From: Sulfitobacter sp.
Lineage (GTDB): Bacteria > Pseudomonadota > Alphaproteobacteria > Rhodobacterales > Rhodobacteraceae
DNA length: 5,566 nt
Direction: 5' to 3'
Assembly: GCA_024636395.1 (NCBI GenBank)
Contig: JAGXHD010000061.1
Location: 1-5,566 of the forward strand
The position numbers and the translations under genes are program-made. How positions within the stretch are numbered: position 1 is the first letter of the stretch; each line of letters starts with the position of its first letter. Below the pieces are notes generated by a model. That model worked only from the letters and a program-made list of their open reading frames with translations. It ran no database searches and had not been told where the DNA came from. This document shows, one piece after another, positions 1 through 5,566 of this stretch.

Positions 1-19
1 AGATGTGTATAAGAGACAG
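1..19 (+). other. Nextera/Tn5 mosaic-end adapter remnant (artefact)
   Basis: The bases AGATGTGTATAAGAGACAG are identical to the 19-bp Tn5 transposase mosaic end used in Nextera libraries. They sit exactly at the edge of the window, so this is untrimmed adapter at a contig end and not genomic sequence. Read through in two frames it gives the peptides MCIRDS and MYKRQ, which contaminate databases as false N-termini. Genomic sequence begins at about base 20. An in vivo Tn5 insertion is far less likely because nothing precedes it. Confidence 0.97.
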
Positions 20-362
20 TGTTTTCGCTGCTGCAGGCTATTCTATTGGCGGGATCAGGCGGCTATGGCAGGAGACCGCGTTCCGCCACATCTTGATGGC
101 GGTGCCGGTTTGCGTGGCTGTTCTCGCGTTCGCCGGAGCCGGGCTGGCCGAATATTGCATCATGGCGGTGCTGCTGTTGGTGCTGATCGCGGTCGAGGCG
201 CTCAATACTGCGATTGAATGTATCGTGGATCATCTTGCGCCCGATTGGCAGGTCTTTGCCCGTGATGCGAAGGATCTTGGATCGCTCGCGACGATGTGCC
301 TGTTGTGTGCCAATGGCGTGTATCTGATCGGGGTCGTGGTCCGCGCGATGGGTACTCCCTGA
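20..362 (+). CDS. dgkA: Diacylglycerol kinase DgkA, 5'-truncated
   Basis: Small integral inner-membrane enzyme that phosphorylates diacylglycerol with ATP to phosphatidate, returning lipid to phospholipid synthesis. About 113 genuine residues are visible, against about 120 for the E. coli enzyme, so only roughly the first ten are missing; the apparent ATG at base 3 belongs to the adapter. Seen in the sequence: the AAGYS..G.R.....ETAFR amphipathic N-terminal region, three hydrophobic segments, and the catalytic signature VEALNTAIECIVD (about 192-230). The latter carries the Glu/Asn/Glu corresponding to E. coli Glu69, Asn72 and Glu76. It is followed by the RDAKDLGSLA motif with its conserved Lys-Asp (about 261-290). 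The family call is firm. The gene lies 77 bp upstream of a response regulator on the same strand and is probably co-transcribed with it. A phosphoethanolamine transferase upstream is a reasonable expectation, but it cannot be seen here. Confidence 0.93.
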
Positions 363-376
363 TCGCGGCGACGTAT

Positions 377-388
377 GGTAAGTTTACC
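377..388. repeat. Short inverted repeat between dgkA and the response regulator
   Basis: GGTAA-GT-TTACC, a perfect 5-bp inverted repeat with a 2-nt spacer, lies in the 77-bp gap upstream of the response regulator start. It could be an operator half-site pair, but OmpR-family regulators usually bind direct repeats and I see no clear PmrA-type CTTAAG tandem box. Chance occurrence is quite possible. Confidence 0.25.
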
Positions 389-429
389 CCGTTGTTCTAT
401 GCTGACCCCGAGGCCACAACCGCATTTGC

Positions 430-433
430 AGGA
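430..433 (+). promoter_or_regulatory. Ribosome-binding site of the response regulator
   Basis: AGGA lies six bases upstream of the ATG at 440. It decides the start: the frame is open back to 296, but translation from there would add 48 residues that overlap dgkA and are foreign to the receiver fold, which must begin MRILLIEDE. Confidence 0.6.
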
Positions 434-439
434 TACACC

Positions 440-1096
440 ATGCGCATTTTGCTGATCGAAGACGAGGGTGCTTTGGCCCGTCCGCTGCGCGAGCATCTGG
501 AGGCGGACCATCATATCGTCGAATGGTTCACGACGCTCGACGAGGCCAACAGCGCGATCCGCACGCTTGAATACGATGTGGTGTTGCTGGATCTGCAACT
601 CCCCGACGGCGATGGGCTGTCGTTCCTCAGCGCGGTCCGCGACCGCCATATCAGCACACCGATCATCATCCTGACCGCCCGCGACAAGGTCTCGGACCGG
701 ATCGACGGGCTGAACCGGGGGGCGGATGATTACGTGATCAAACCCTTCGATCTCGACGAAGTGAAGGCGCGGATCCAAACGGTGTGTCGTCGCAGCATGG
801 ACCAGAGCACCCAGACGGTCGAGCTCCGCGATATGGTCATCCACCTTTCGGATCATAGCGTCATCAGGGCAGGGCAGGATGTGCGTCTCACTGTCAAGGA
901 ATGGACCGTCCTTGAAGTGCTGCTGCGCCGGAAATCCAAGATCGTCCCCAAGGAGAGCCTCGAGGCTGCGGTCTATGCCTACGGTGAGGAGGTCGAGAGC
1001 AATGCGCTTGAGGCTCATATCAGCCGCTTGCGTGGCAAGCTCGGCAAGGATCTCATAGTGACGCACCGTGGCATGGGCTATTCTCTCAGCCCATGA
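440..1096 (+). CDS. OmpR/PmrA/QseB-type response regulator
   Basis: DNA-binding response regulator of 218 residues, a normal length for the OmpR family. The receiver domain (about 1-115) starts MRILLIEDE, with the acidic pair Glu8-Asp9. The phosphoacceptor is Asp51 in LLDLQLPDGDG, the switch Thr is Thr79 in IILTA, and the conserved Lys is Lys101 in VIKPFD. The C-terminal winged-helix domain (about 125-218) shows LTVKEWTVLEVLLRR, the recognition-helix region ESNALEAHISRLRGKLG (about 187-202) and the closing wing THRGMGYSL. Everything needed for phosphorylation and DNA binding appears intact. The short receiver/effector linker and overall pattern resemble PmrA/QseB/TctD more than PhoB. The stop codon overlaps the kinase ATG (ATGA), so the two are translationally coupled. 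Adjacency to dgkA suggests a regulon in lipid or lipopolysaccharide modification; that is inference. The exact ortholog name cannot be fixed from sequence alone, so no symbol is given. Confidence 0.93.
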   Translation: MRILLIEDEGALARPLREHLEADHHIVEWFTTLDEANSAIRTLEYDVVLLDLQLPDGDGLSFLSAVRDRHISTPIIILTARDKVSDRIDGLNRGADDYVIKPFDLDEVKARIQTVCRRSMDQSTQTVELRDMVIHLSDHSVIRAGQDVRLTVKEWTVLEVLLRRKSKIVPKESLEAAVYAYGEEVESNALEAHISRLRGKLGKDLIVTHRGMGYSLSP

Positions 1097-2454
1097 CACC
1101 ACACAACCCCAGTCTCCTGCGTACATTGCTCAGATCAACGCTGTTGCCCAGTGCGTTGGCAGCGATTCTGGGCGTGTTTATCGTCTACACGCTCGTGCTC
1201 GAGGAATACGACGAGCTTCAAGATCTGGCGCTGAGCAGCAAGGCGCATCTGATCCTCGCGGTGTATGAGGCGAGGCAGGCGGGAGGAAGTGAGGGTGATC
1301 TTGCGCAGTTGCTGGCGTTCGAGAGGGAGACCCATGGCTCTGACGAGCGCTCCTCTTTTTGGATTGTTGAGCAGACAGGGACTGTCCTGATCAGGTCTGC
1401 GGGAGCGGGCCCGGTTCCGCTGGCGGTACCTGTGCAGCCCGGTCTGAGCACCGTGCAGGACGACCGCATCGCGGCACTGCGCTCCGGCCCACTGGCAGTC
1501 ATCGTGTCAGCCCCGATGGCCGAACGGAATGAGGCGATTAGAGATGTCGTCATGGGGGTCATTGCGGGTTTTGCGCTGCTCGGGGGACTGGTGGCGCTGG
1601 CGGCGTTTCGCGCGGTAAAGCGCTCTGTTGATGTGATCGTCGATCTGGCCGCCGACATTGCAACCAAGAACGCCCATGATCTGACACCCATAAGCCGCCG
1701 GAATGCCTTTGCGGAGATCGAGCCGGCGGTGGCCAAGATCGATATCCTCATGGCACGGCTCGATGCTGCGCTGGGGGCCGAGCGTGCCTTTGCAACCAAC
1801 GCTGCGCATGAGTTGCGCACACCTGTGGCGATCTGTCTCGCCCAGGTTCAGCGGCTCCGGGCGAAGATCGCAGATCCTGCTAGCATCCAGAGCGCTGCCG
1901 AGATCGAGCAGGGTCTCAAGCGTTTGACGCGGCTGATCGAGCGGCTTTTGCAGATGGCCCGCGCGCAAGCAGGGCTGGGAAACGCCGCTGCGCCTGCGGA
2001 TGTACGGCCGGTGATCAGCCTGCTGTTACGGGAGATGCGCGAGCGCAGTGGCGCGCCGCCGAACCTGACAGTTATCGCGCCACAGGGCGAATGGATCAGC
2101 CTCATCGACCCCGATGCCATCGGGATCATCCTCACCAATCTCTTTGATAACGCTGTTAAACACGCCTCGGGTGACGGGGCCGTTCTGGTAGATGCCGGCA
2201 CTGCCGGGCGTGTACTGATCTCCAATGATTGCGATCCACTCACGCCCGCTGAGCTGGACGCGGTCCAAAGCCGCTTTTTCCGCCGGGCGCCAACGTCTGA
2301 AGGTTTCGGCCTTGGTCTGTCGATCGTGCAGGAACTCTGTAATCAATCTGGCAGCACTCTCGAGATCCTCTCGCCGCTGCCCGGCACGGCGCGGGGCTTG
2401 TGCGTCGTATGGTCCTTGCCGCTGGAAAAAGCAGCGCCTGTTCGCGCGGCCTGA
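1093..2454 (+). CDS. QseC/PmrB-type sensor histidine kinase
   Basis: Inner-membrane sensor kinase of 453 residues, partner of the preceding regulator; its ATG overlaps that gene's TGA. There are two membrane helices, about 16-36 and 152-172, enclosing a periplasmic sensor of about 115 residues. A HAMP-like linker (about 173-228) follows. The dimerisation/phosphoacceptor helix has the H-box FATNAAHELRTPVA, with the phosphorylated His239 (codon at 1807). The ATPase domain shows the N-box LTNLFDNAVKHA (Asn349, Asn353), the F-box region SRFFRR and the G2 box GFGLGLSIV (404-412). One oddity is the G1 box, usually DxGxG, which reads SNDCDPLTP (377-385), so both glycines are absent. A second is that Glu38-Tyr-Asp-Glu41, an ExxE motif, immediately follows the first membrane helix; ExxE motifs are the iron-sensing element in Salmonella PmrB. 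The family call is firm; the signal sensed is unknown. The start is supported by the coupling overlap and by the short basic N-terminus ahead of the first helix. Confidence 0.92.
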   Translation: MTPHNPSLLRTLLRSTLLPSALAAILGVFIVYTLVLEEYDELQDLALSSKAHLILAVYEARQAGGSEGDLAQLLAFERETHGSDERSSFWIVEQTGTVLIRSAGAGPVPLAVPVQPGLSTVQDDRIAALRSGPLAVIVSAPMAERNEAIRDVVMGVIAGFALLGGLVALAAFRAVKRSVDVIVDLAADIATKNAHDLTPISRRNAFAEIEPAVAKIDILMARLDAALGAERAFATNAAHELRTPVAICLAQVQRLRAKIADPASIQSAAEIEQGLKRLTRLIERLLQMARAQAGLGNAAAPADVRPVISLLLREMRERSGAPPNLTVIAPQGEWISLIDPDAIGIILTNLFDNAVKHASGDGAVLVDAGTAGRVLISNDCDPLTPAELDAVQSRFFRRAPTSEGFGLGLSIVQELCNQSGSTLEILSPLPGTARGLCVVWSLPLEKAAPVRAA

Positions 2455-2584
2455 TCCGTGGGCAGTTGAAGCGGTATTGCAGCAAAGCGACCAGCATGGC
2501 GCGATCGGCCTCGGTCAGCTGGGTCACGCTCTCTCGCTACTGGGGACCGGCAAGGGGTGTGATCTGCTTCAGTTGCTCCGCGCG

Positions 2585-2603
2585 GCTCGTGGTGAGAACG
2601 AGC
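2585..2603. repeat. Inverted repeat, 6-bp arms
   Basis: GCTCGT at 2585-2590 pairs with ACGAGC at 2598-2603 across a 7-nt loop. It lies about 130 bp after the histidine-kinase stop. There is no T-run after it, so it does not look like an intrinsic terminator on the + strand. It could be incidental in GC-rich DNA. Confidence 0.4.
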
Positions 2604-2645
2604 TGACAGCCGTGTTTATATGCTGTATAGGGCACAAGCCGGTTA

Positions 2646-2687
2646 CCGCGACCGCCGATGATCGGTCGGTCGCGGGGGATGCTCCCC
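2646..2687. repeat. Near-perfect palindrome plus adjacent hairpin
   Basis: The arms 2646-2659 and 2661-2675 are reverse complements except for one bulged T at 2666. This gives a stem of up to 14 bp closing on a minimal loop, with the outer arm CCGCGACCG. It is followed directly by a second perfect hairpin, GGGGA-TGC-TCCCC (2675-2687). Neither is followed by a T-run, so a classical terminator is unlikely. Candidates are a protein-binding palindrome, part of a structured RNA or a miniature repeat; none can be decided from this window alone. Confidence 0.75.
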
Positions 2688-2780
2688 ACCAGCCTCACGT
2701 TATCCAGACCGGCCTGCACTTTGGGGGGAATTCAACTGCGGCGACATCATGCTCCTCACTTTCGAGGCGTGTTCGGAACG

Positions 2781-2808
2781 CGGCGATCAAATGCTGGTTG
2801 AATCGCCG
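2781..2808. repeat. Inverted repeat with single-base bulge
   Basis: CGGCGATCAA (2781-2790) pairs with TTGAATCGCCG (2798-2808) over ten base pairs with one bulged base, around a 7-nt loop. It has the same architecture as the palindrome at 2646 (long stem, one bulge), but the arm sequences are not the same. Confidence 0.6.
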
Positions 2809-2993
2809 GATCAGCTGGCAGGGTGTGTCGAACAGGGGGCCTGGCGGCGTCGCGGGATCCGGATTTTGATGAGTATGCTGATTATTTTGACAGATCGGCT
2901 GCTCGTTACCCATTGGCTTGAAACAGATCGATAAGCGCCAGCGCATCAGCAACATCATCTTGAGAAGTTCCACCCTGTTGATCCAAGGATAAC

Positions 2994-3005
2994 GCAGGCG
3001 CCTGC
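2994..3005. repeat. 12-bp perfect palindrome
   Basis: GCAGGCGCCTGC is its own reverse complement. It lies about 260 bp upstream of the creatinase start in DNA without a recognisable gene, so it could be a dimeric regulator site. A further small hairpin, CGACC-GAGG-GGTCG, lies downstream at 3037-3050. Confidence 0.45.
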
Positions 3006-3090
3006 CGGCTGCATCAAAGGTGCGGCTTTTGATCACCGACCGAGGGGTCGCAGGCAGTGGCTGCGGGGACCGGCGGCCTGAAAATATGCC

Positions 3091-3120
3091 TTGCCACGAT
3101 CACGGGTTGCAGTGCATTTA
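3091..3120 (+). promoter_or_regulatory. Possible sigma-70-like promoter for the creatinase gene
   Basis: TTGCCA at 3091-3096 followed after 18 bases by CATTTA (3115-3120) roughly fits a -35/-10 pair; the stretch ATTTAAAA around it is the most AT-rich of the leader. The match to consensus is weak. A start here would give a leader of about 140 nt. Confidence 0.25.
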
Positions 3121-3125
3121 AAAGG

Positions 3126-3167
3126 ACAGGTTGGCGATGGCGTCGCCCGCACCCAGTGCGATCCTGT
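3126..3167 (+). other. Potentially structured 5' leader of the creatinase gene
   Basis: ACAGG (3126-3130) can pair with CCTGT (3163-3167), enclosing a perfect inner hairpin GGCGA-TGGCG-TCGCC (3133-3147). The result is a nested stem about 100 nt before the start codon. I do not recognise a known riboswitch class in it. It may simply reflect GC-rich sequence. Confidence 0.3.
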
Positions 3168-3254
3168 AAAACCTTCCTGAACGCCGGGATCTTGCTGTGC
3201 CGTACGTGCGCGGGGAGGTCCGCCTTCTCCTAGCATCTGCGGTTCGCGCTTTTG

Positions 3255-3260
3255 AAGGAG
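3255..3260 (+). promoter_or_regulatory. Strong ribosome-binding site of the creatinase gene
   Basis: AAGGAG sits six bases before the ATG at 3267. It is the best Shine-Dalgarno sequence in the window and fixes the start of the gene. Confidence 0.85.
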
Positions 3261-3266
3261 TAGGTC

Positions 3267-4469
3267 ATGGACCGTCCACAAAACTACCGTTTCCATCAGG
3301 GAGACCGCGTGCTCCCCTTCGCGCCGGCCGAGTATGATCACCGGCTGTCCAAGCTGCGTGCCGAAATGGCAGGTGCTGGGGTGCAAGCCTGCGTGTTCAC
3401 CTCGATGCACAATGTCGCGTATTATTCGGGATTTCTATATTGCGCCTTCGGCAGGCCCTATGCCCTTGTTGTGACGCCGACAGACAGCGTGACGCTCAGT
3501 GCGGGGATCGACGCGGCCCAGCCTTGGCGGCGCAGCCACGGTGACAACATAACCTACACCGATTGGCAGCGGAACAACTACTGGCGCGCGATTAGAGGCG
3601 TGACGGGGGTCGGCAAGGTGATTGGGTTCGAAGCAGATCATTTGAGCGTCATTCAAAAGGCGCTCCTCGATGAATTTTTGGAGCCGAAAGCCTGCATAGA
3701 TGTGGCGCCCGCTACCATGCGCCAGCGGATGCATAAGTCCGATGCCGAACTGGATCTGATCCGTGCAGGCGCAAAGGTTGCCGACGTGGGGGGGTATGCA
3801 ATACGGGATGCTGTGCGCGTCGGCACCCGTGAGATCGACGTGGCCATGGCCGGGCGTGACGCGATGGAGCTGGAAATCGCGCGGCTCTTTCCTCAGGCGG
3901 AGTACCGCGACACATGGGTGTGGTTTCAATCCGGCATCAATACCGACGGTGCGCATAACCCCGTCACCAGCCGCAAACTCCTGCACGGTGATATCCTGAG
4001 CCTAAACACCTTCCCGATGATCTCAGGCTATTATACGGCGCTTGAGCGGACGATGTTCGTTGGCGACGTGGACAATGCCAGTCTGCGGATCTGGGAGGCC
4101 AATGTCGCGGCGCATGAATACGGCATGAGCCTGCTCAAGCCGGGGGCCAGCTGCGCCGAGATCACGCACCAAATAAACGCATTCTTCGCCGAGCGTGACC
4201 TGCTGCAATACCGGACCTTCGGCTACGGCCATTCCTTTGGCATTCTTTCTCACTACTACGGCCGCGAGGCGGGGTTGGAGCTGCGCGAGGACATCGATAC
4301 CGTGCTGGAGCCCGGAATGGTCATCTCCATGGAGCCGATGCTGACGATTGCGGACGGGCGCCCCGGCGCCGGGGGCTACCGCGAGCATGATATTTTGATC
4401 ATCGGGGCGAACGGCAGCGAGAACATAACGGGCTATCCCTACGGCCCGGGATTCAACGTGGTAGGTTAA
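3267..4469 (+). CDS. Creatinase (creatine amidinohydrolase)
   Basis: Soluble pita-bread-fold enzyme that hydrolyses creatine to sarcosine and urea without a metal cofactor. It has 400 residues, against about 403 for Pseudomonas putida creatinase, and aligns end to end from memory with long shared blocks: FGRPYALVVT (61-70), YTDWQR.NY (97-105), WFQSGINTDGAHNPVT (219-234), GYYTALERT (254-262), QYRTFGYGHSFG (314-325), SHYYGREAGLELREDIDTVL (328-347) and GAGGYREHDILI (367-378). Expected active-site residues are present: the catalytic His230 (Pseudomonas His232), Glu260 and Glu356 for the guanidinium group, and Arg63, Arg333, His322 and His374. The gene has its own strong ribosome-binding site and stands alone on this strand. 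No sarcosine oxidase or creatininase gene lies in the window. A generic M24 aminopeptidase P is unlikely given the specificity of the shared motifs. Confidence 0.94.
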   Translation: MDRPQNYRFHQGDRVLPFAPAEYDHRLSKLRAEMAGAGVQACVFTSMHNVAYYSGFLYCAFGRPYALVVTPTDSVTLSAGIDAAQPWRRSHGDNITYTDWQRNNYWRAIRGVTGVGKVIGFEADHLSVIQKALLDEFLEPKACIDVAPATMRQRMHKSDAELDLIRAGAKVADVGGYAIRDAVRVGTREIDVAMAGRDAMELEIARLFPQAEYRDTWVWFQSGINTDGAHNPVTSRKLLHGDILSLNTFPMISGYYTALERTMFVGDVDNASLRIWEANVAAHEYGMSLLKPGASCAEITHQINAFFAERDLLQYRTFGYGHSFGILSHYYGREAGLELREDIDTVLEPGMVISMEPMLTIADGRPGAGGYREHDILIIGANGSENITGYPYGPGFNVVG

Positions 4470-4474
4470 AAGTT

Positions 4475-4517
4475 GGGCTGCTGCGCCTTATGAGTGCGGC
4501 AGTCCTGCGTTCAGCCC
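4475..4517 (+). repeat. Inverted repeat just after the creatinase stop
   Basis: GGGCTG (4475-4480) pairs with CAGCCC (4512-4517). An inner stem, CTGC (4481-4484) with GCAG (4499-4502), can form inside it. The structure begins five bases after the stop codon and could stabilise the mRNA 3' end. It lacks a T-run. Confidence 0.35.
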
Positions 4518-4625
4518 CTGCAGGCTGCATCGACGTTAATCTCGACATTGTGCGGGGTCCGGGGCGGGGGGATCTTTTCCTCTACGCTCCTGTTGTCAAA
4601 TCCGGCTCCTGCCCGCGCGAGGGCG

Positions 4626-4646
4626 GCCAAGACATTGGCATTTTTT
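4626..4646 (+). terminator. Probable intrinsic terminator after creatinase
   Basis: GCCAA-GACA-TTGGC forms a 5-bp stem with a 4-nt loop, followed after one A by six T residues (4641-4646). This orientation terminates + strand transcription. It lies 156 bp after the creatinase stop and just before the end of the convergent puuD gene, so it would keep creatinase transcripts from reading antisense into puuD. The stem is short, so strength is uncertain. Confidence 0.55.
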
Positions 4647-4664
4647 GGAAAGCCGGGAGCGGTG

Positions 4665-5566
4665 CTAGCCTCCCCGCGCGCCACGCACCCAGGATACGAT
4701 CACGCCCCGGCTCTCGGGCGTCATGGTGGTGATGGCGTTCGGCGGGGGCATGGCATTGCTCAGCCCCGCGTGCAGCAATATCTGCTCGGCGTGCCGCGCC
4801 ACATCGCTGCGGGTCTCCAGCATCACGCCTTTGGGTGCCCAGTGCATCCCCTCCCATGCAGGGTCGCGGGCGTGGCACATCGAGCAATTGCCCAGCACCA
4901 CATCATAGGCCGCGTCGAAGCCGCGGGCGGTGGCAAACCGCGCCTCATAGGCGGTCAGATCACGGCTATCAGCGATCTCGTAGCTGTCGGGGCCGCGCAC
5001 GGTCGAGAGCCAGGCGATCACCAGCATCAACAGCACAGTGACGGCCCAGGTCCAGTGTGGTCCGGCGCCGGTGGCGTGCAGGGTGTTGAAATAATGCCGG
5101 ATCGTGACACCGGTGAGAAAAATCAGGCTTGCGATAAGCCAGTTGTATTCTGTTGCGAAGGCCAGCGGATAGTGGTTGGCGAGCATCAGGAAGATCACGG
5201 GTAAGGTGAGGTAGTTGTTGTGGGTCGAGCGCAGCTTGGCGATCTTGCCATATTTCGCATCGGGCGTGCGGCCTGCCATCAAATCGGCCACAACGATCCG
5301 CTGGTTCGGCATGATCTGGAAAAACACATTACCGGTCATGATCGACGCGGTGAACGCGCCCAGATGGAGCAGTGCGGCGCGCCCCGTGAATATCTGATTG
5401 TAGCCCCATGCCATCACCACCAGAAGCGCAAAGAGAAGCAACATCAGGAGGGTAGAGCGCTCTCCTAACCTGGACTTGCACATCGCGTCATAGGCAAGCC
5501 AGCCAATGCTGAGAGAGGCCCCCGAGATCACGATGCCCTGCCAAAGCGCCAGATCCGCCTTGGTCG
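4665..5566 (-). CDS. puuD: Urate hydroxylase PuuD, N-terminus outside window
   Basis: Membrane-bound urate-oxidising enzyme that converts urate to 5-hydroxyisourate in purine catabolism and passes electrons through its C-terminal cytochrome c domain. The visible 300 residues remain open to the right edge (ADLALWQGIVISGASL continues upstream of a spurious GTG at 5531). About 100 residues should therefore be missing from the usual ~400. Several hydrophobic helices are visible, then the family-typical blocks GNVFFQIMPNQ (about 5319-5351) and STHNNYLTLPVIFLMLANHYP (about 5167-5230). The C-terminal c-type domain has the heme motif CSMCH at 4872-4886 and a likely Met axial ligand in NAMPPP (about 4740-4757). 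It is convergent with the creatinase gene. The cytochrome tail with this N-terminal domain is characteristic of PuuD and quite unlike the soluble uricase (UOX) or HpxO. Upstream neighbours cannot be seen. Confidence 0.92.
   Translation of the reverse strand, partial: TKADLALWQGIVISGASLSIGWLAYDAMCKSRLGERSTLLMLLLFALLVVMAWGYNQIFTGRAALLHLGAFTASIMTGNVFFQIMPNQRIVVADLMAGRTPDAKYGKIAKLRSTHNNYLTLPVIFLMLANHYPLAFATEYNWLIASLIFLTGVTIRHYFNTLHATGAGPHWTWAVTVLLMLVIAWLSTVRGPDSYEIADSRDLTAYEARFATARGFDAAYDVVLGNCSMCHARDPAWEGMHWAPKGVMLETRSDVARHAEQILLHAGLSNAMPPPNAITTMTPESRGVIVSWVRGARGG

Larger units (their letters stand above)
2455..3266. other. Gene-free, hairpin-rich region of about 810 bp
   Basis: No recognisable gene. 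Open frames exist on both strands, but none shows a family motif, a convincing ribosome-binding site or protein-like composition along its full length. The best trace is on the minus strand. A frame open from 3036 down to 2695 could continue in another frame (open from about 2731 down to 2540) if one base were added at the G6 run 2723-2728; that frame then meets a TAG at 2537-2539. This would fit a decayed gene, but no product can be named. The inverted repeats at 2646-2687, 2781-2808 and 2994-3005 are listed separately. The last ~180 bases probably hold the promoter and leader of the creatinase gene. No tRNA, IS ends or long direct repeats were seen. Confidence 0.6.

Noticed and set aside
1..19. 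Genuine Tn5-type transposon end
   Set aside because: It matches the engineered mosaic end exactly and sits at the very edge of the window with no transposon sequence beside it; library adapter explains it better.
296..439. 48-residue N-terminal extension of the response regulator
   Set aside because: It overlaps dgkA and precedes the canonical receiver start; the ATG at 440 has its own AGGA ribosome-binding site.
230..1126. Long minus-strand open frame (298 codons) opposite dgkA and the response regulator
   Set aside because: It lies antisense to two well-supported genes, shows no family motifs and its composition is typical of a GC-rich shadow frame.
2225..2869. 214-codon + strand open frame overlapping the kinase end and the gene-free region
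   Set aside because: Its first third is out of frame with the clearly real kinase, and the remainder shows no motif or start signal.
2887..2915. TTGACA as a promoter -35 box
   Set aside because: The hexamer is perfect, but 17 bases downstream there is only CCATTG, with no acceptable -10 box at other usual spacings.
3033..3410. Minus-strand 125-codon frame upstream of creatinase
   Set aside because: It overlaps the creatinase start and its ribosome-binding site and has no recognisable domain.
4494..5204. 236-codon + strand frame across the puuD region
   Set aside because: It is antisense to puuD, whose heme motif and membrane segments are unambiguous.

Overview
The window looks like GC-rich chromosomal DNA from an alphaproteobacterium. 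A marine or soil Rhodobacteraceae (Roseobacter-type) is my best guess, from protein flavour, the overlapping two-component pair and the membrane-bound, cytochrome-tailed urate hydroxylase. This is a family-level impression and rests on no database search. The first 19 bases are not biological: they match the Tn5/Nextera mosaic end exactly, so the window begins at a contig end that still carries library adapter.

Left block (20-2454, + strand). This holds the 3' part of dgkA (diacylglycerol kinase, N-terminus lost at the contig end), then an OmpR/PmrA/QseB-type response regulator (440-1096) and its sensor histidine kinase (1093-2454), which overlap by four bases (ATGA). dgkA next to a PmrAB/QseBC-like pair suggests an envelope-remodelling locus. 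In other bacteria DgkA recycles the diacylglycerol released when a phosphoethanolamine transferase (EptA/MCR type) uses phosphatidylethanolamine. Such a transferase may therefore lie just beyond the left edge.

Middle (2455-3266). About 810 bp contain no gene I can recognise. The stretch holds several marked inverted repeats: a near-perfect 30-nt palindrome followed at once by a second hairpin, a bulged 10-bp stem, and a 12-bp perfect palindrome. It also has weak traces of a minus-strand reading frame broken by a frameshift at a six-G run and by a stop. Its last ~180 bases form the leader of the next gene, with a possible promoter, hairpins and a strong ribosome-binding site.

Right block (3267-5566). 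A full-length creatinase (+ strand; creatine to sarcosine plus urea) faces the 3' part of puuD (minus strand; urate hydroxylase with a C-terminal cytochrome c domain), which runs off the right edge. Their ends are 195 bp apart, with a plausible intrinsic terminator between them. Both enzymes catabolise nitrogen-rich excretory compounds, so this side looks like part of a nitrogen-scavenging region. I found no mobile-element genes, CRISPR, tRNA or rRNA. No clearly new multi-gene system is visible. The most unusual items are the hairpin-rich gene-free stretch, the altered ATP-binding G1 box of the histidine kinase and its ExxE motif next to the first membrane helix.
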